A DNA stretch of 64,000 bases from Novakomyces olei (lineage: Eukaryota; Ascomycota; Novakomycetes; Novakomycetales; Novakomycetaceae): assembly GCA_016906335.1 (NCBI GenBank), contig JADEYG010000001.1, forward strand, positions 1,116,001 to 1,180,000, given 5' to 3'. Positions 43,001 to 53,591 of the stretch are shown here, piece after piece. Position numbers and translations under genes: made by a program. Every line of letters begins with the position of its first letter. Within the stretch, counting starts at the first letter, position 1. The notes under the pieces are model-generated. The model was not told the origin of the DNA and searched no databases. It saw nothing but the letters and a program-made list of their open reading frames with translations.

Positions 43001-43484
43001 CGGGGCTCGTGACTCTATTTCATCCAAAGCATACGAAGGAAAAGATTTCAATTTTCCCAAAGCCGAGGGGTCTCAAACGTACGCATCAAACAGACTCAAG
43101 CTCAGTATCTCTGATGTATTTGACGAATCAGAAAATTTCAAAGTAGACGTGGACAAGAGCGAAATGGACGAATACACAAGGTATTTGGAGCACCCCACTT
43201 TACTGTCAGTACCGGTGGATAAAAAATTGGTTCATATTTCAGAGTATGTGCCTCTCGTTGAAAATTGGGCCAGTACGACGAATAGAAGCAATTTAAATCC
43301 GAAAGATCTGAATTTTTATGAAAAATATATTGGATCTAGCGATTTAGAGGACTCAAAGCGCCCACAGGATGATCTACAGAGACGAAAATCGGCAGCATTT
43401 AAGCATTGGATCGAGGGCAAAGGGTACGTCATTCGGCGGAGTGGGCCAAGCACCCATGATTCTGTTGCGTACATGTTTCCGTAG
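40082..43484 (+). CDS. FIG4: Phosphatidylinositol 3,5-bisphosphate 5-phosphatase Fig4, 7 exons
   Basis: SAC-domain lipid phosphatase acting with Vac14 and Fab1 on the vacuole or endosome membrane. Exons are 40082-40135, 40204-40408, 40509-40922, 40962-41062, 41294-41706, 41755-42133 and 42384-43484, giving 888 aa, close to yeast Fig4. Exons 1 and 2 join as YETRQFFYLVGQ. Exon 3 has [18 protein letters not shown]; exon 5 has [11 protein letters not shown]; exon 6 has the catalytic CX5R loop in [14 protein letters not shown] (near residue 447). Exon 7 starts [20 protein letters not shown] by using the GACCAG acceptor, not the nearer ACAG. It ends with a Fig4-type C-terminal extension. Introns range from 39 to 250 nt. 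Intron 5 contains CCCTAACCC (41740-41748) as its branch region. Confidence 0.94.
42251..42294. repeat. 11-bp TTTTGTTTAAA repeat in FIG4 intron 6
   Basis: Four perfect tandem copies of TTTTGTTTAAA within the last FIG4 intron, about 90 bp upstream of the acceptor. It adds to the pyrimidine-rich part of the intron. No function is evident. Confidence 0.9.
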
Positions 43485-43858
43485 CTGCATATAATAATTG
43501 CTATGTATATAAATCTATATATTAAATTATATAAAATAATATATTTAAGTAAGGCTATATGCATTTATTTGGCAAAGAATAATACTTTAGTCAATTCATA
43601 CGCCCACTATGATATAAGAATGAGTTTGAATACGTAGGTATATTGGAGTCAAGGAGATGAATATACATAGTCATGACACAAGCAATGCAACTGCAGTACT
43701 AAACAGGGGTGCAAAAAAAGCAAAAAAAATACCGGTAACAAAAAATATCTGCATATAATCTGGTACAGACATGGCAAATTAGTCTAAATCTACAATTCAA
43801 GCAAATGCTCCTACCAGGCTACAAATTTTCAATTCTTATAGTGTAATCGTTATTCCAT
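43485..43858. other. Convergent 3' spacer, FIG4 / RPS1
   Basis: A 374-bp AT-rich spacer between converging genes. TATGTATATAAATCTATATATTAAATTATATA-like sequence just after the FIG4 stop is suitable for 3'-end formation. No gene or notable repeat is seen. Confidence 0.45.
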
Positions 43859-44632
43859 TTAGACAGATGCTAGTGGAGTGGGCTCCTTCCACTCTTTGCT
43901 GCCCACTTTGGCACCGGTATCTTCGCCAGCACCACCGTGGAGTTCAAGAAGCTTTTGCACGTCGTACTTGGGAGACTTCAAGATCTTAAGTTTGCGTACG
44001 TAAACGTTCTGTAGCGGGTAAATGCCGCTAGTGCTCTTGGTGATCTCCCGGCCAATGACCTCGGGAATCAATTTAGCCATCAGCTCCTTGAGTGAGCACG
44101 AAGATGCCTCGCGCTGAATAATATCAAACATCTTTTTACGAATAGCACGGATCTGCGAGCTTTGAGCGTACGTCGTCTTCTTGACCTGATTCAAACGGCG
44201 GCGAGTGAATGCAATTACAAAGATGCGGACCAGATATCCGTCCGTAGTCTTGATGGCCAAATCAGCCTCAATAAGAGATTGCCATTTGCGAACAAGAGAA
44301 CGCAACTTGTCATTCGTCATGTTGTATCCGTGGAAGTTGGTGAGAGCCTGCTTGCCTTGGATCTCATCAATGCGGAGCGTTACTTTGCGGAAAGCATGCT
44401 CCTCATCCTTTTGCAAGTCAGCCAACGAGGCCTCAACGACACGACCTTTAAGATAGTCGTTCGCGTTCTTGAGACCCGAAGTGCGGTTCACCAATGTCTT
44501 TCCGACATTCCTCTCCTCGAACAAGGCGGGTGCCTTAATGTCGTACCAGTCTTTGCGAGTAAAGGGGTCCACCACACGCTTCTTGATGCCCTTCTTGCCT
44601 TTCGACAGGCGCTTATTCTTGCCGACGGCCAT
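43859..44632 (-). CDS. RPS1: 40S ribosomal protein eS1 (Rps1 / S3Ae)
   Basis: Small-subunit ribosomal protein of 257 aa with no intron. It is recognised end to end: [12 protein letters not shown] at the start, [27 protein letters not shown], the core [42 protein letters not shown] and [22 protein letters not shown]. Length equals the family's usual length. Codon choice looks highly biased toward G/C-ending codons compared with its neighbours, fitting high expression. The absence of an intron is notable next to intron-rich neighbours. A TTAGGG-type inverted repeat lies 72 bp upstream of the ATG. Confidence 0.98.
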   Translation of the reverse strand: MAVGKNKRLSKGKKGIKKRVVDPFTRKDWYDIKAPALFEERNVGKTLVNRTSGLKNANDYLKGRVVEASLADLQKDEEHAFRKVTLRIDEIQGKQALTNFHGYNMTNDKLRSLVRKWQSLIEADLAIKTTDGYLVRIFVIAFTRRRLNQVKKTTYAQSSQIRAIRKKMFDIIQREASSCSLKELMAKLIPEVIGREITKSTSGIYPLQNVYVRKLKILKSPKYDVQKLLELHGGAGEDTGAKVGSKEWKEPTPLASV

Positions 44633-45179
44633 ACTGTGTTTGCTCTTGTGAACTGTCGATGTTTGTGTATAATATTTCAGGCAATGGTAAACGTAGTCAT
44701 GCGTAGGGTTAGCGTGAACCCTACCCTAGACTTTTGGCTATTGTATTACTTAATTATATTCTGCACTTTTTATTGTGAAGGGTATGCTATACATTGCTTG
44801 AATGATATTTAAGTATATTTAGCGGGAATGTGCGACAATAAATTTAATAATGAGTATATTAACTAAGTATCAATTTATGGGAGTACTCTCTCTCATGATC
44901 AAGATTCTATCGCAGTATTAATTGGGAAATAATTGGGAAATTGGAAGATTGGATAGACAAAAATGCCAGCCAAGAATAAAACTGAAATTTAATGTCAAAT
45001 ATAGTTCAAGTAATATTACGCCTTATCGGCTGTAAGAACGCAGAGTCACGTGCGAAAACGAGTCGGCAAATGTAGATGGCATTTTGACTTTGTACTGCAA
45101 GTTTGGTCGTGTGTGCGTTAAAAAGTATAGATGGATTGACAGTTTAATTTGCTTTTAAAATGTCCAAAGCAGTAAAGCA
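44633..45179. promoter_or_regulatory. Divergent promoter, RPS1 / ketopantoate reductase
   Basis: A 547-bp region. Near RPS1 it holds the inverted TAGGGTT / AACCCTA pair; near the reductase it holds CACGTG at 45047-45052 and a TATAGATGGATTGACAG stretch near 45127. Otherwise it is AT-rich with no ORF of note. Confidence 0.55.
44704..44729. promoter_or_regulatory. Inverted TAGGGTT...AACCCTA element upstream of RPS1
   Basis: TAGGGTT (44704-44710) and AACCCTA (44717-44723) form a perfect 7-bp inverted repeat with a 6-bp loop, followed by a further CCCTA. It lies 72-97 bp upstream of the RPS1 ATG. Tbf1-type factors are known to drive ribosomal protein genes in several yeasts through such motifs; binding here is inferred. 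Confidence 0.55.
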
Positions 45180-46315
45180 ATGACTCCTTTCCCCCACGAT
45201 AATTCTGCTTTGCCTGCTACTTGGATTCTCGGCGTTGGCAATATCGGGTGTATGGTTGCGGCCGCGTTAAAAGTGCGCAGGTTCAATGTCGGCCTTGTTT
45301 TTCGAGACGATCGAGCATTGGCCCATTTTAAGCATCGCGGAACTATAACTGTCGAGCATCAGTATAAAACGGAGGGGTTTACTGCTACAATTCCTTCGCA
45401 GCACGGGACCGTGATGAAGCAGCTAATCATAGCAACCAAAGTATACTTTTGGAGATTATTTAGATTTCTGGCTTTGTTTTTTTTGCTTTGCTATTTTTAC
45501 ACTACTTTATTTCAGTTATGCCTAAATCTTGATTCTAAAACTAACCAACTTTGGCCTATCAAACTGAACAAGCCTTGGTACCTTTGTTGCGCTTTCTAAA
45601 CGGCCAATCGGAAATACTGTTGCTGCAGAACGGCGGTGGGATCTATGAGCGAGTTTTATCGCTTTTCTCTCCTGACAATATGCCAAAGATATGGCTCGGC
45701 GTTACCACGCACGGAGTCAATGGAGAAAACCTTGAACCCTTTACTGTTCGTCGTGTGGGCGATGGGACTCTTAAATTAGGATTTAATCCAGCAAGTTTGC
45801 CACCAGCGACAGCTGAAAATGACGACAAACTGATGCAACGATTACAAATGACCGATTTGAAAGCTGTAGAGTTACCGTGGGACCAACTGCTGGCTGTACA
45901 TTTGGAAAAAGTATGTATTAATTGTGCAATAAACCCATTAAGTGCGCTCTACGACTGCCAGAATGGTCGCATTTGTGAAGATTATTTAAGTGAAGCAAGT
46001 CATATTTTGGAGGAGAGCAGAACTGTTGCAGTCGCCTATATAAATCACGGCAAAAAAGCTCGAAATGCACATGCATTTAGCCAGCAAGGGGCGGACACGT
46101 TGAGCTCAAAGGCCAATCTGCAAGCAAGATTGATAGCCGTTTGCCATCTCACAGCCAATAATAATAGTTCGATGCTTCAGGACGTGCGTGCAAGGAGACC
46201 TACAGAAATAGATTTCATTAACGGGTTTATTGTGGAGCAAGGCCGGCGGTTTGGTATTGATACACCTTTTAACTTGAAAATGGTGCAATCGATTAAAAAG
46301 AAAACCGATGCATAG
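45180..46315 (+). CDS. PAN5: 2-dehydropantoate 2-reductase (ketopantoate reductase)
   Basis: NADPH-dependent enzyme of pantothenate (coenzyme A) synthesis, ketopantoate to pantoate. The glycine-rich nucleotide-binding motif GVGNIGC lies near residue 18 and LLQNGGG near 110. The catalytic Lys is in KVCINCAINPLSAL, and the C-terminal catalytic block is SSMLQDVRARRPTEIDFING. Exon 1 is 45180-45440, ending IIATK. Protein homology resumes with AYQTEQAL at 45554, and the combined length is 340 aa. Between them lies a GTATAC donor and a clear CTAAC branch (45541), but the 3' end reads CTTTG|GCC, not AG. The only nearby AG (TTTCAG at about 45515) gives stops or a wrong frame in every phase. The simplest models are a GT-TG intron or a base error at the acceptor. 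Other members of the family (Cbs2-like) are possible. Confidence 0.85.
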
Positions 46316-46777
46316 AGGCTGACGCGTTTGTCTAAAACAAAACTGATTCCCTATGAAGACTTGCAAATAAATAAATAAATAAGTAAATAGATAGATTGAT
46401 TGATTGATTGATTTACTAATTACATACAATTTAACTCATAGAAATATGAGTTCAGGCATCTAAAGATAAGAACAGTTTTGGTCAAGAGTTTTTTATGTTA
46501 AACAAAAAAGTTTGAAATAAAACCGATCTTAAAGATGAAACGCTTCAATTTACTAGAAGCAAAGTATAGACATTTTCTTTCAGGCTTTTGAGTTTTGGCG
46601 TTTCAATCGAGAGAATAAAAACATTCATGTAAGCCTATTCATATCGGCCAAATGAAACTAGATAAGGGGCCCGTGTGCGTATGTGTACAAACCATCTTTT
46701 ATTCAATAACGGGTAAAAAGTACACTGTGCGGATTATACAGCAATTTTGTCGCAAATAATATTTTATACAATATTTA
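46316..46777. other. Spacer with (GATT)n and AAATAAAT runs
   Basis: A 462-bp region between two plus-strand genes. From about 46365 to 46425 it holds AAATAAATAAATAAGTAAATAGATAGATT followed by four GATT units. The rest is AT-rich. It should contain the reductase terminator and the RIX1 promoter. No gene is seen. Confidence 0.5.
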
Positions 46778-49700
46778 ATGCTTTTAGAGTTAAAGTTCGT
46801 TTTGAGTAGCAGCCAACTTGCACGCAAAATGCAAGAAAACGCGGCTCAAATATGTCAATTGCAGTCGCTGCAGAATGCTTACTTAGCTACAGATGCAAGC
46901 GCGTTTGCGAATGTAGCAACGCTAATACGGTCTCTCAATGAATCTCATATTTTACGCGGTATTCCTTCCAACAGCCCTACACTGTCGCGGTGGGCGGCAC
47001 GGCTAAGCTCTCTACTGCAAAGCCGATTGCCATTTGGCAGATGGAGTGCAACTCTTCTTATTGAATTATCTGTGCGCGAAAACCGGAATTTGCTCGAGTC
47101 TCATGGAGGGAAATGGCTCCGGCTATTGTTTGATCTTTTACGCGTATGAACCATTTACAAGTTTCTTGTCCACTCTTATGTCTGATCTTCTTTGTACAAT
47201 GAGCTTTTACGACATTACCTTGTTTGTTATAGGGCTTTAGTTGGTTTCTATTGGCTTTTTGTACTGTCTTTTTACATTTCTACTTCGATCTCGTAGTTTG
47301 ACTTCCGAGAATGTCTGTGCCTGACTGAACAATTTACCTTCAGCATTTTATTAGCTACCATTTTTCGTGTTTTGGCTTTTCGCTTTTTGAGTTTTTTGTC
47401 TCCCTTATTTGATGTCGCTATGTTTAGTTTTATGATTATTTTAATATTTATTAATATTTGTTGTTTTTTTGAGCACAATCTAATCTGCAGAAACCCAGCG
47501 AAATCGACACGGTCTCAGAAGGTTGTGCTCTGTGCTCATACACCATATTTCTCAGCTCCAAGTCTATTACACAATTGACGCGAGAAATAACGACCCCCTA
47601 CCTTGGCCCCTTTGTGAACAGCCTTGTGTCCATCTGCCGGAATCGGCCAGCATCTCGAACTTTTTCTTTCACTTTACTGGCAAATGTACTGGAGACTTTC
47701 CCCGCCCAATGTCGAAGCGTGGTGAAGGATGTTCGTGCTCTCTGTCACCAGTTTTTGAATGAAAATCAGTCACCTACCCCGGAGTTATTCCAAAGTGTTT
47801 GCAAATGCTATGCAAAGCTACATTTTGTATCCGGAGGAAAACACGGTGCGGGTAAGTCTGGTGGGGCAAATGAGGGTAATGGGTACTTGGAATTGCACTC
47901 TGATATCACCGCCATTGCTGTAGAGTACCATTTATGCTTGGACGCCATTTTCAGCGTTTTTGTTGGTGACGAGACGTTACGTCAAGTCGGGGCATCTTCG
48001 CTTAATCTTGATCCTTTGCCTGCGAATTACGAGTCGGCTTCTTCTCGAATTGTATTAAGGCTTTCTCGGCTAACTTCTCTATTGTCTATTGTCATTGATC
48101 AGTCGGCAAAACGGTTCGTCTTGTTTCCAGTTGGAACCATTTTCGATCTCGTAAAGCGATGCCTTGGCAAGCAAGTCAATTCATCTGTACGTAATTAGTT
48201 TGCTTGATTACTAACTTTTTAAAGATTAATCAGGATGTAAGCCAAGCTCGGCAAGCGATTATGCTCTCTTATCTCCCGGTGTTGCAAAAATTAGCAACTG
48301 AATTGGCAATAGACTTAATCAAAATGTGAGTTTGGGCTTTGATTGTTCCTATTTACACTTAGCAAGGGTTGTTTAAACCTTTGTTATTGTCATAACATTT
48401 ATTTTCTGAGACATTTACTTTTTATTAGATTTTCTGTTTATTATGTTTATTTAAATATTATTTTGTATTTAGTATATCATTGTTTTATATTTAATTTACG
48501 TCAATTATCGCCGGAACACAACTAACCTACCAACAGAACGGGCCAGAATTTTGCTGTACATTTAAGACCCTTGATCGACCTATCTCTTGAATGTATAAAA
48601 AATTCAACCCATCAACCCTTTTTGCAGACGGCAGTTTTCAACTTGTACACTCTTATATTTGACACCTTTCAAATACTAGACGTGGACCCTAAAAGCGATG
48701 AGGCACTTTTTATAAACATCAGAGCGCTTCTAAAACTCGCTATCTCCAAACTGCAAGAGGAGGATATCGATAATAACTTTGGTATAAAGGATACAGGCAA
48801 TCTTGGTACAGGAGGCATATTCCGCTCCACTAAACGACAAAAGACGCAGGACACGACCTCGCTTACTCAGCCATCTGATATTTCGAACTCTAGTTTAGCC
48901 AGTGTAACAGAAGTTGCTGCTCTCGGCCTGATAAGAAGCGTTTTTACTGCCTCTTATTCGGCCTCCGGAACAGTCCTTCTCAAAGAAACAGAGCTATACA
49001 ATCTCGAGCGCAAGTGTCTAAAGATTATATTCACTACGTCTTCAGACACGCAGCCCACGAGTGAAAGCAGTGCAAAGTTAATATTGGCTACGCGAGCACT
49101 GAGAGCAATTTGCTTTAGGCAAAGCAAGACTGTCCCGCCATTGCCTCATCTCCTCCACGTTTGCACAGGCCAAAGTGGACTGGAACACGCAAGTTATGCT
49201 GTGCGTGCAGATTCACGTGATGCAATGATTGACCTTGATTTGCTCCTGCATCCAGAATTGCCTGTCAGTGTGGTGACAAAGACACAGCCTGGATCACGGG
49301 CAGAAAAGGTAGACGTTTCTTTTGTCAGAGGAATGGCAAACAATAGAGATCTATTTCAAGAGGCAATTGAGTCGCAGGAGACAACAGAGACCAAAGAAAA
49401 CGCCGTTGAAAGCAAAGAGACTACGACAGCTGCTTCAAACTGTTCTTCGCCTGCACTTTCAAGGAGTCCTTTGCCCAAGACTCTGACTGATCCTGATTTT
49501 GTGCAAAACGCGTTTAGTGTGAAATCCAACTTGGGTCCTCCCGATGAAAACCAACATCTTTCAAAGCTAGAAAACAGTTTTCGTGAAACAGCGGCAACGG
49601 AATCGCCGTCAAGCAATATTCATATTTCGCCTCTGAAACGAAGCTCACCGTCCCAAGACAATTTGCTAATCACTCCTGATAATTATCCACACTATTCCTC

Positions 49701-50196
49701 ACCCATCCCTCGTTATGACGTGGAAGAACACGCAGGTCTTGCTGTTTCTGAAAGCCGCACAGGGGAAGATCCGCAGACAGAGCAGTCACTGGATAAAAAT
49801 ACAGATTTAAACAAGGAAGAGTCGAGTGAAGGAATTTCAGATATTAGGGCCTCGGTGACTGAAACTGGACAAAGGCAAAATGCAACTGTGGGCAATGGCC
49901 CTGTTTCAGGGAAAGGAGAAAACAAAAAAGAAAAAGAAAAAGAAAATATCAAAAATTTAGGAGACGAAACAGAGGAGCTTAGGGGTGAACCAGGTACGGA
50001 TTCCGATTTAACCAAGGCACCTCCTGGCCAGCATTTGGAAATAACTGAGCAAATTTTCACTGTTGAAAACGATGCAGCGCATCAACCTCAAAATAATGTC
50101 ACAACGATTACTGTGGCGACTAATGTTGAGTCGGAGCAGGGATCTGAAGATGAGGAGATGCCTGAGCTTGATCCAACATTTTCAGATAGCGAGTAA
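46778..50196 (+). CDS. RIX1: Pre-60S assembly factor Rix1 (Ipi2 / PELP1 family), 4 exons
   Basis: Component of the Rix1-Ipi1-Ipi3 complex that acts with Rea1 on pre-60S particles and in ITS2 processing. Exons are 46778-47143, 47491-48186, 48234-48325 and 48537-50196, giving 937 aa, longer than yeast Rix1 (763 aa). The RIX1 N-terminal domain is clear: SRWAARLSSLLQSRLPFGRW and ENRNLLESHGGKW in exon 1, TQLTREITTPYL in exon 2. Alpha-helical repeat structure continues to about residue 560. The last 330 residues are Ser/Glu/Asp/Thr-rich with a KEKEKEN run, ending EQGSEDEEMPELDPTFSDSE, a typical acidic nucleolar tail. Introns are 347, 47 and 211 nt. The ATG at 46778 is followed by another at residue 18, so the start may be a little later. 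Confidence 0.85.
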
Positions 50197-50763
50197 ATAA
50201 ATGGTATTGGGAGTCTAATTGATGAATCGTCATTGAGAAGCATCGAGAAAAAGAGTGATTGCACATTTGTGATTCTTTTTTCTCACCAAAAGCGTTTGCA
50301 ATAAAAGTGGAAAGGTATCTGGTATGGTTTTGACCACAAAAGCATACGGAGAGCAAGAGTATCGTGCTTTTAAAAGCATAATTGATACATCAGAAATCGT
50401 CTGCTCGCCTGTGATGTGAGTATACAGTCTATGTAATAAGAAAGAGTGTAGTACATACATATGCTGAGCAAAAGACTCTTCAACAATACTTTAATTTGCC
50501 TGAATGTATTTTGTTAAAACTGCATATTGCAGAAGGATGCTAATTCATCTAATGTTATATAAACCCTAACCCTAACCCGTACTTTGACATTCATTACGCA
50601 AATAAAAACTCTAATAATTAAGTCGCATGTACTGACAATAGTTCCATATGTAATTGTACACATATAGCGGACCTGCCAATTATACGCTTAATCGCATTAC
50701 GGTCAAGCTGTATAATAATTCCGCCAGAAAATAATTATTTGGCGGCGATCAAAAGTTTTGTGC
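50197..50763. other. Spacer with unresolved small ORFs and telomere-like motif
   Basis: A 567-bp region between RIX1 and GRS1. From 50197 to 50430 the sequence has patches that look coding in more than one frame, including a complete 31-codon ORF at 50324-50419 that ends just before a possible GTGAGT donor. No family is recognised and no joined model works, so it may be the RIX1 3' untranslated region. CCCTAACCCTAACCC lies at 50564-50578. Nothing else stands out. Confidence 0.45.
50564..50578. promoter_or_regulatory. CCCTAACCCTAACCC motif upstream of GRS1
   Basis: Two and a half telomere-type units about 190 bp upstream of the GRS1 start. Same motif class as those upstream of RPS1 and DBP4. 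A Tbf1-like binding site is the most economical explanation. Confidence 0.5.
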
Positions 50764-53341
50764 ATGCACAAACTGACAGCGGTTCGTATCTTTTTCGTGA
50801 CAAAGACGCGAGCTTCGTTTGCCTTTAATTCCTGTAAAAGGCACTTTTCACAGTCTGCGAGTACAGATTTACCTAAAGCAAGATCGGCAATGGCGAGTCG
50901 CAAGGATGCTCCGCCTTTTGATCGTGGCACGTTTGAGGATTTGATGAAAAGGCGATTCTTTTACGCGCCGTCATTTGACTTGTACGGAGGAATTTCAGGA
51001 CTCTATGATTACGGTCCGCCAGGCTGTGCCCTTCAGGCTCATATTTTAGAGCATTTTCGACGTCATTTTGTGATTGAAGAGAGTATGCTGGAAGTTGACT
51101 GTACTGCTCTCACTCCACACGAAGTCCTCAAGACCTCGGGACATGTTGATAAATTTGCAGACTGGATGTGCAAGGACCCAAGTACGGGTGAGATTTTTCG
51201 TGCGGATCACCTTGTGGAAGAGGTGCTTGAAGCAAAATTGAAGGGCAATTTGATTGCACGTGGCCGCGAGGACGAGAAGCCAGGTGCTGCTGATGCTGAT
51301 GATAAGAAAAAGAAGAAAAAGAAGGTGAAGGAAATTAAGGCAATTAAATTGGAAGATGCGCAAGTTGAAGAAATTGAACATATTCTAGCCCAGGTATGAA
51401 ATTTGTGGACTCAATGTAGATTGATATTGTCTCGATACATTTAATTTTTTTTTTAGTATTTAATATTTAATATATTATTTATTTATTTATTTTTTGAAAC
51501 TAGTTTCATGGATTTTTTTCTATAACAACATATCATTGGGGTTGTGTTGTATGTTCAATTCATACCTATATGTTATCTATTGATCCCAAGAAAGGCTATA
51601 AGCTCACGCTATAGATTGACAATTACGATGGACCTGGACTTTCCAAAATTATGGAGAAATTTGATATCCGGAATCCTGCGACTGACGGCAAACTTGAACC
51701 GCCTGTTGAGTTCAATCTCATGTTTGAGACACAAATTGGACCCAGCGGAGGTTTAAAAGGCTACCTTCGTCCTGAAACTGCTCAGGGACAGTTCCTGAAT
51801 TTCAACAAACTTTACGAATTCAACAACTCAAAAGTTCCCTTTGCTAGTGCGTCTATCGGAAAGGCTTTCCGCAATGAAATTTCGCCCAGAGGCGGTCTTT
51901 TACGAGTACGCGAGTTTCTAATGGCGGAAATTGAACATTTCGTAGATCCTTCAAACAAGTCACACGCAAGGTTTCATGAAGTTGAGCATATTGAACTGCC
52001 TTTGCTCTCGCGTGACGTTCAGTTGTCCGGAAAAACGACTCCTACAACTCTTTCTATCGGAGAGGCTGTCAAAATGGTACGCTTATAAAGCTTTTAATGG
52101 CATTTAGTCTTTTCAGTTTTGTTCTTATTGTCTGTCATTTCTCGCGTATTAGTTTTCAAATTTCATCTTTTTCGCCCTTTTTGATTTCAATATTTTTGCT
52201 AATTTTTTAACAGAAACTTGTCGACAATTCAACGCTGGGTTATTTTCTTGCTAGAATTTACCTGTTCCTAACGCTTATTGGTGTTGATCCATCTCGATTG
52301 CGTTTCAGACAGCATATGGCTAATGAAATGGCTCATTATGCCGCTGACTGCTGGGACGCTGAGCTGCATACATCTTATGGATGGATCGAATGTGTTGGCT
52401 GTGCTGATCGCTCAGCTTACGATTTAAGTGTTCATTCAAAGAAAACCGGAACGCCTCTTGTTGTACGGGAACGGTTGCCGGAGCCGATTGTTACGGAAGG
52501 CTTTGAGATTGAAATCGATAATAAAAAATTTGGACCAAAATTCAAAAAGGACTCTAAGGCAATTCAAGATGCTATGAACTCGTGGTCTGATTCTGAATTG
52601 GTAGCAAAGCAAAAAGAAGCTGCCAGCAATGCATCAATTCAGGTAATTGCTGATGACAAAGAGTTTGAGGTGCCTTCAGACTTTTTCAAGATTGAACTTA
52701 AAGTAAAACAGCAGCATGGTATGATTTATTTGTTTGCTTATTTATCTATTTATTCATATATTTATTCATGTTGATTTTGAATGCATTAAATAATGTATAT
52801 TATTCTCATGCTTGTTTGCTTTATTTTGAAATACTTACAGTCTGTAGTCCGGGAGTATGTTCCCAACGTGATTGAACCTTCCTTTGGTATTGGCAGAATC
52901 TTGTATTCTTTGATGGAACATTGCTATTGGACTCGACCTGAAGACGTCGATCGTGGAGTGCTTTCTTTTCCACCCACAGTTGCTCCTACTAAAGTATTGC
53001 TAGTGCCTTTAAGCAGCAATCCTGTATTTGCTCCAATTGTTGCCAGGATTTCTCGAAAACTACGAAAAATGGGTGTAGCAAATAAAGTTGATGATTCTAC
53101 AGCAGGAATCGGGAAAAGGTATGCTAGAAACGATGAGCTGGGCACTCCATTTGGTATTACTGTCGACTTTCAAAGCGACAAGGATAACACTATAACTCTG
53201 CGGGAGCGTGATACGACCAAGCAAGTTCGTGGTCCAGAAGATGAGATTCTATCTTCATTGTCTGGACTTTGCGAGGGAAATTTAGTATGGCAAGATGTTT
53301 GCAACAAATTTGGCGAGTTTAAAGGCCAGGAGCTAGACTAG
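50764..53341 (+). CDS. GRS1: Glycyl-tRNA synthetase, dual cytosolic/mitochondrial, 4 exons
   Basis: Class II synthetase charging tRNA-Gly. Exons are 50764-51393, 51615-52076, 52214-52718 and 52848-53341, giving 696 aa. Two in-frame ATGs fit dual targeting. The one at 50764 adds a 42-residue leader rich in Lys, Arg, Ser and Phe with a single acidic residue. The one at 50890 ([10 protein letters not shown]) starts the cytosolic form. A TTG two codons before the first ATG is also in frame, and yeast GRS1 is known to use a non-AUG start for its mitochondrial form. Core motifs are [12 protein letters not shown], motif 2 [32 protein letters not shown] and motif 3 [10 protein letters not shown]. The C-terminal anticodon-binding domain is intact. 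A lysine-rich insertion (about residues 180-190) follows the first conserved block. Introns are 221, 137 and 129 nt. Confidence 0.96.
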
Positions 53342-53373
53342 ACTAGTCTTTCTAGAATAAATATAACTAATTT

Positions 53374-53407
53374 TAATTGTAATTGTAATTGTAATTGTAA
53401 TTGTAAT
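53374..53407. repeat. (AATTGT)n microsatellite downstream of GRS1
   Basis: Between five and six copies of the 6-bp unit AATTGT, followed by TACATATACATATACAAATACAAATA and an (ATT)n run up to about 53475. Together they fill most of the GRS1-OPT spacer. Probably part of the GRS1 3' end. Confidence 0.9.
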
Positions 53408-53591
53408 ATAATTTAATATAAATACATATACATATACAAATACAAATATGATTATTATGATTATTATTATTATTTTTTTTATTGCACACTCGGTGATTAT
53501 ACCGGTATCTTGGAACAGGCCATTTATGGTCTTGACAGTTTGATAAATCGATCCGCACTGAAGGAGCGGGTTACAGCTCATAAAAACATGA

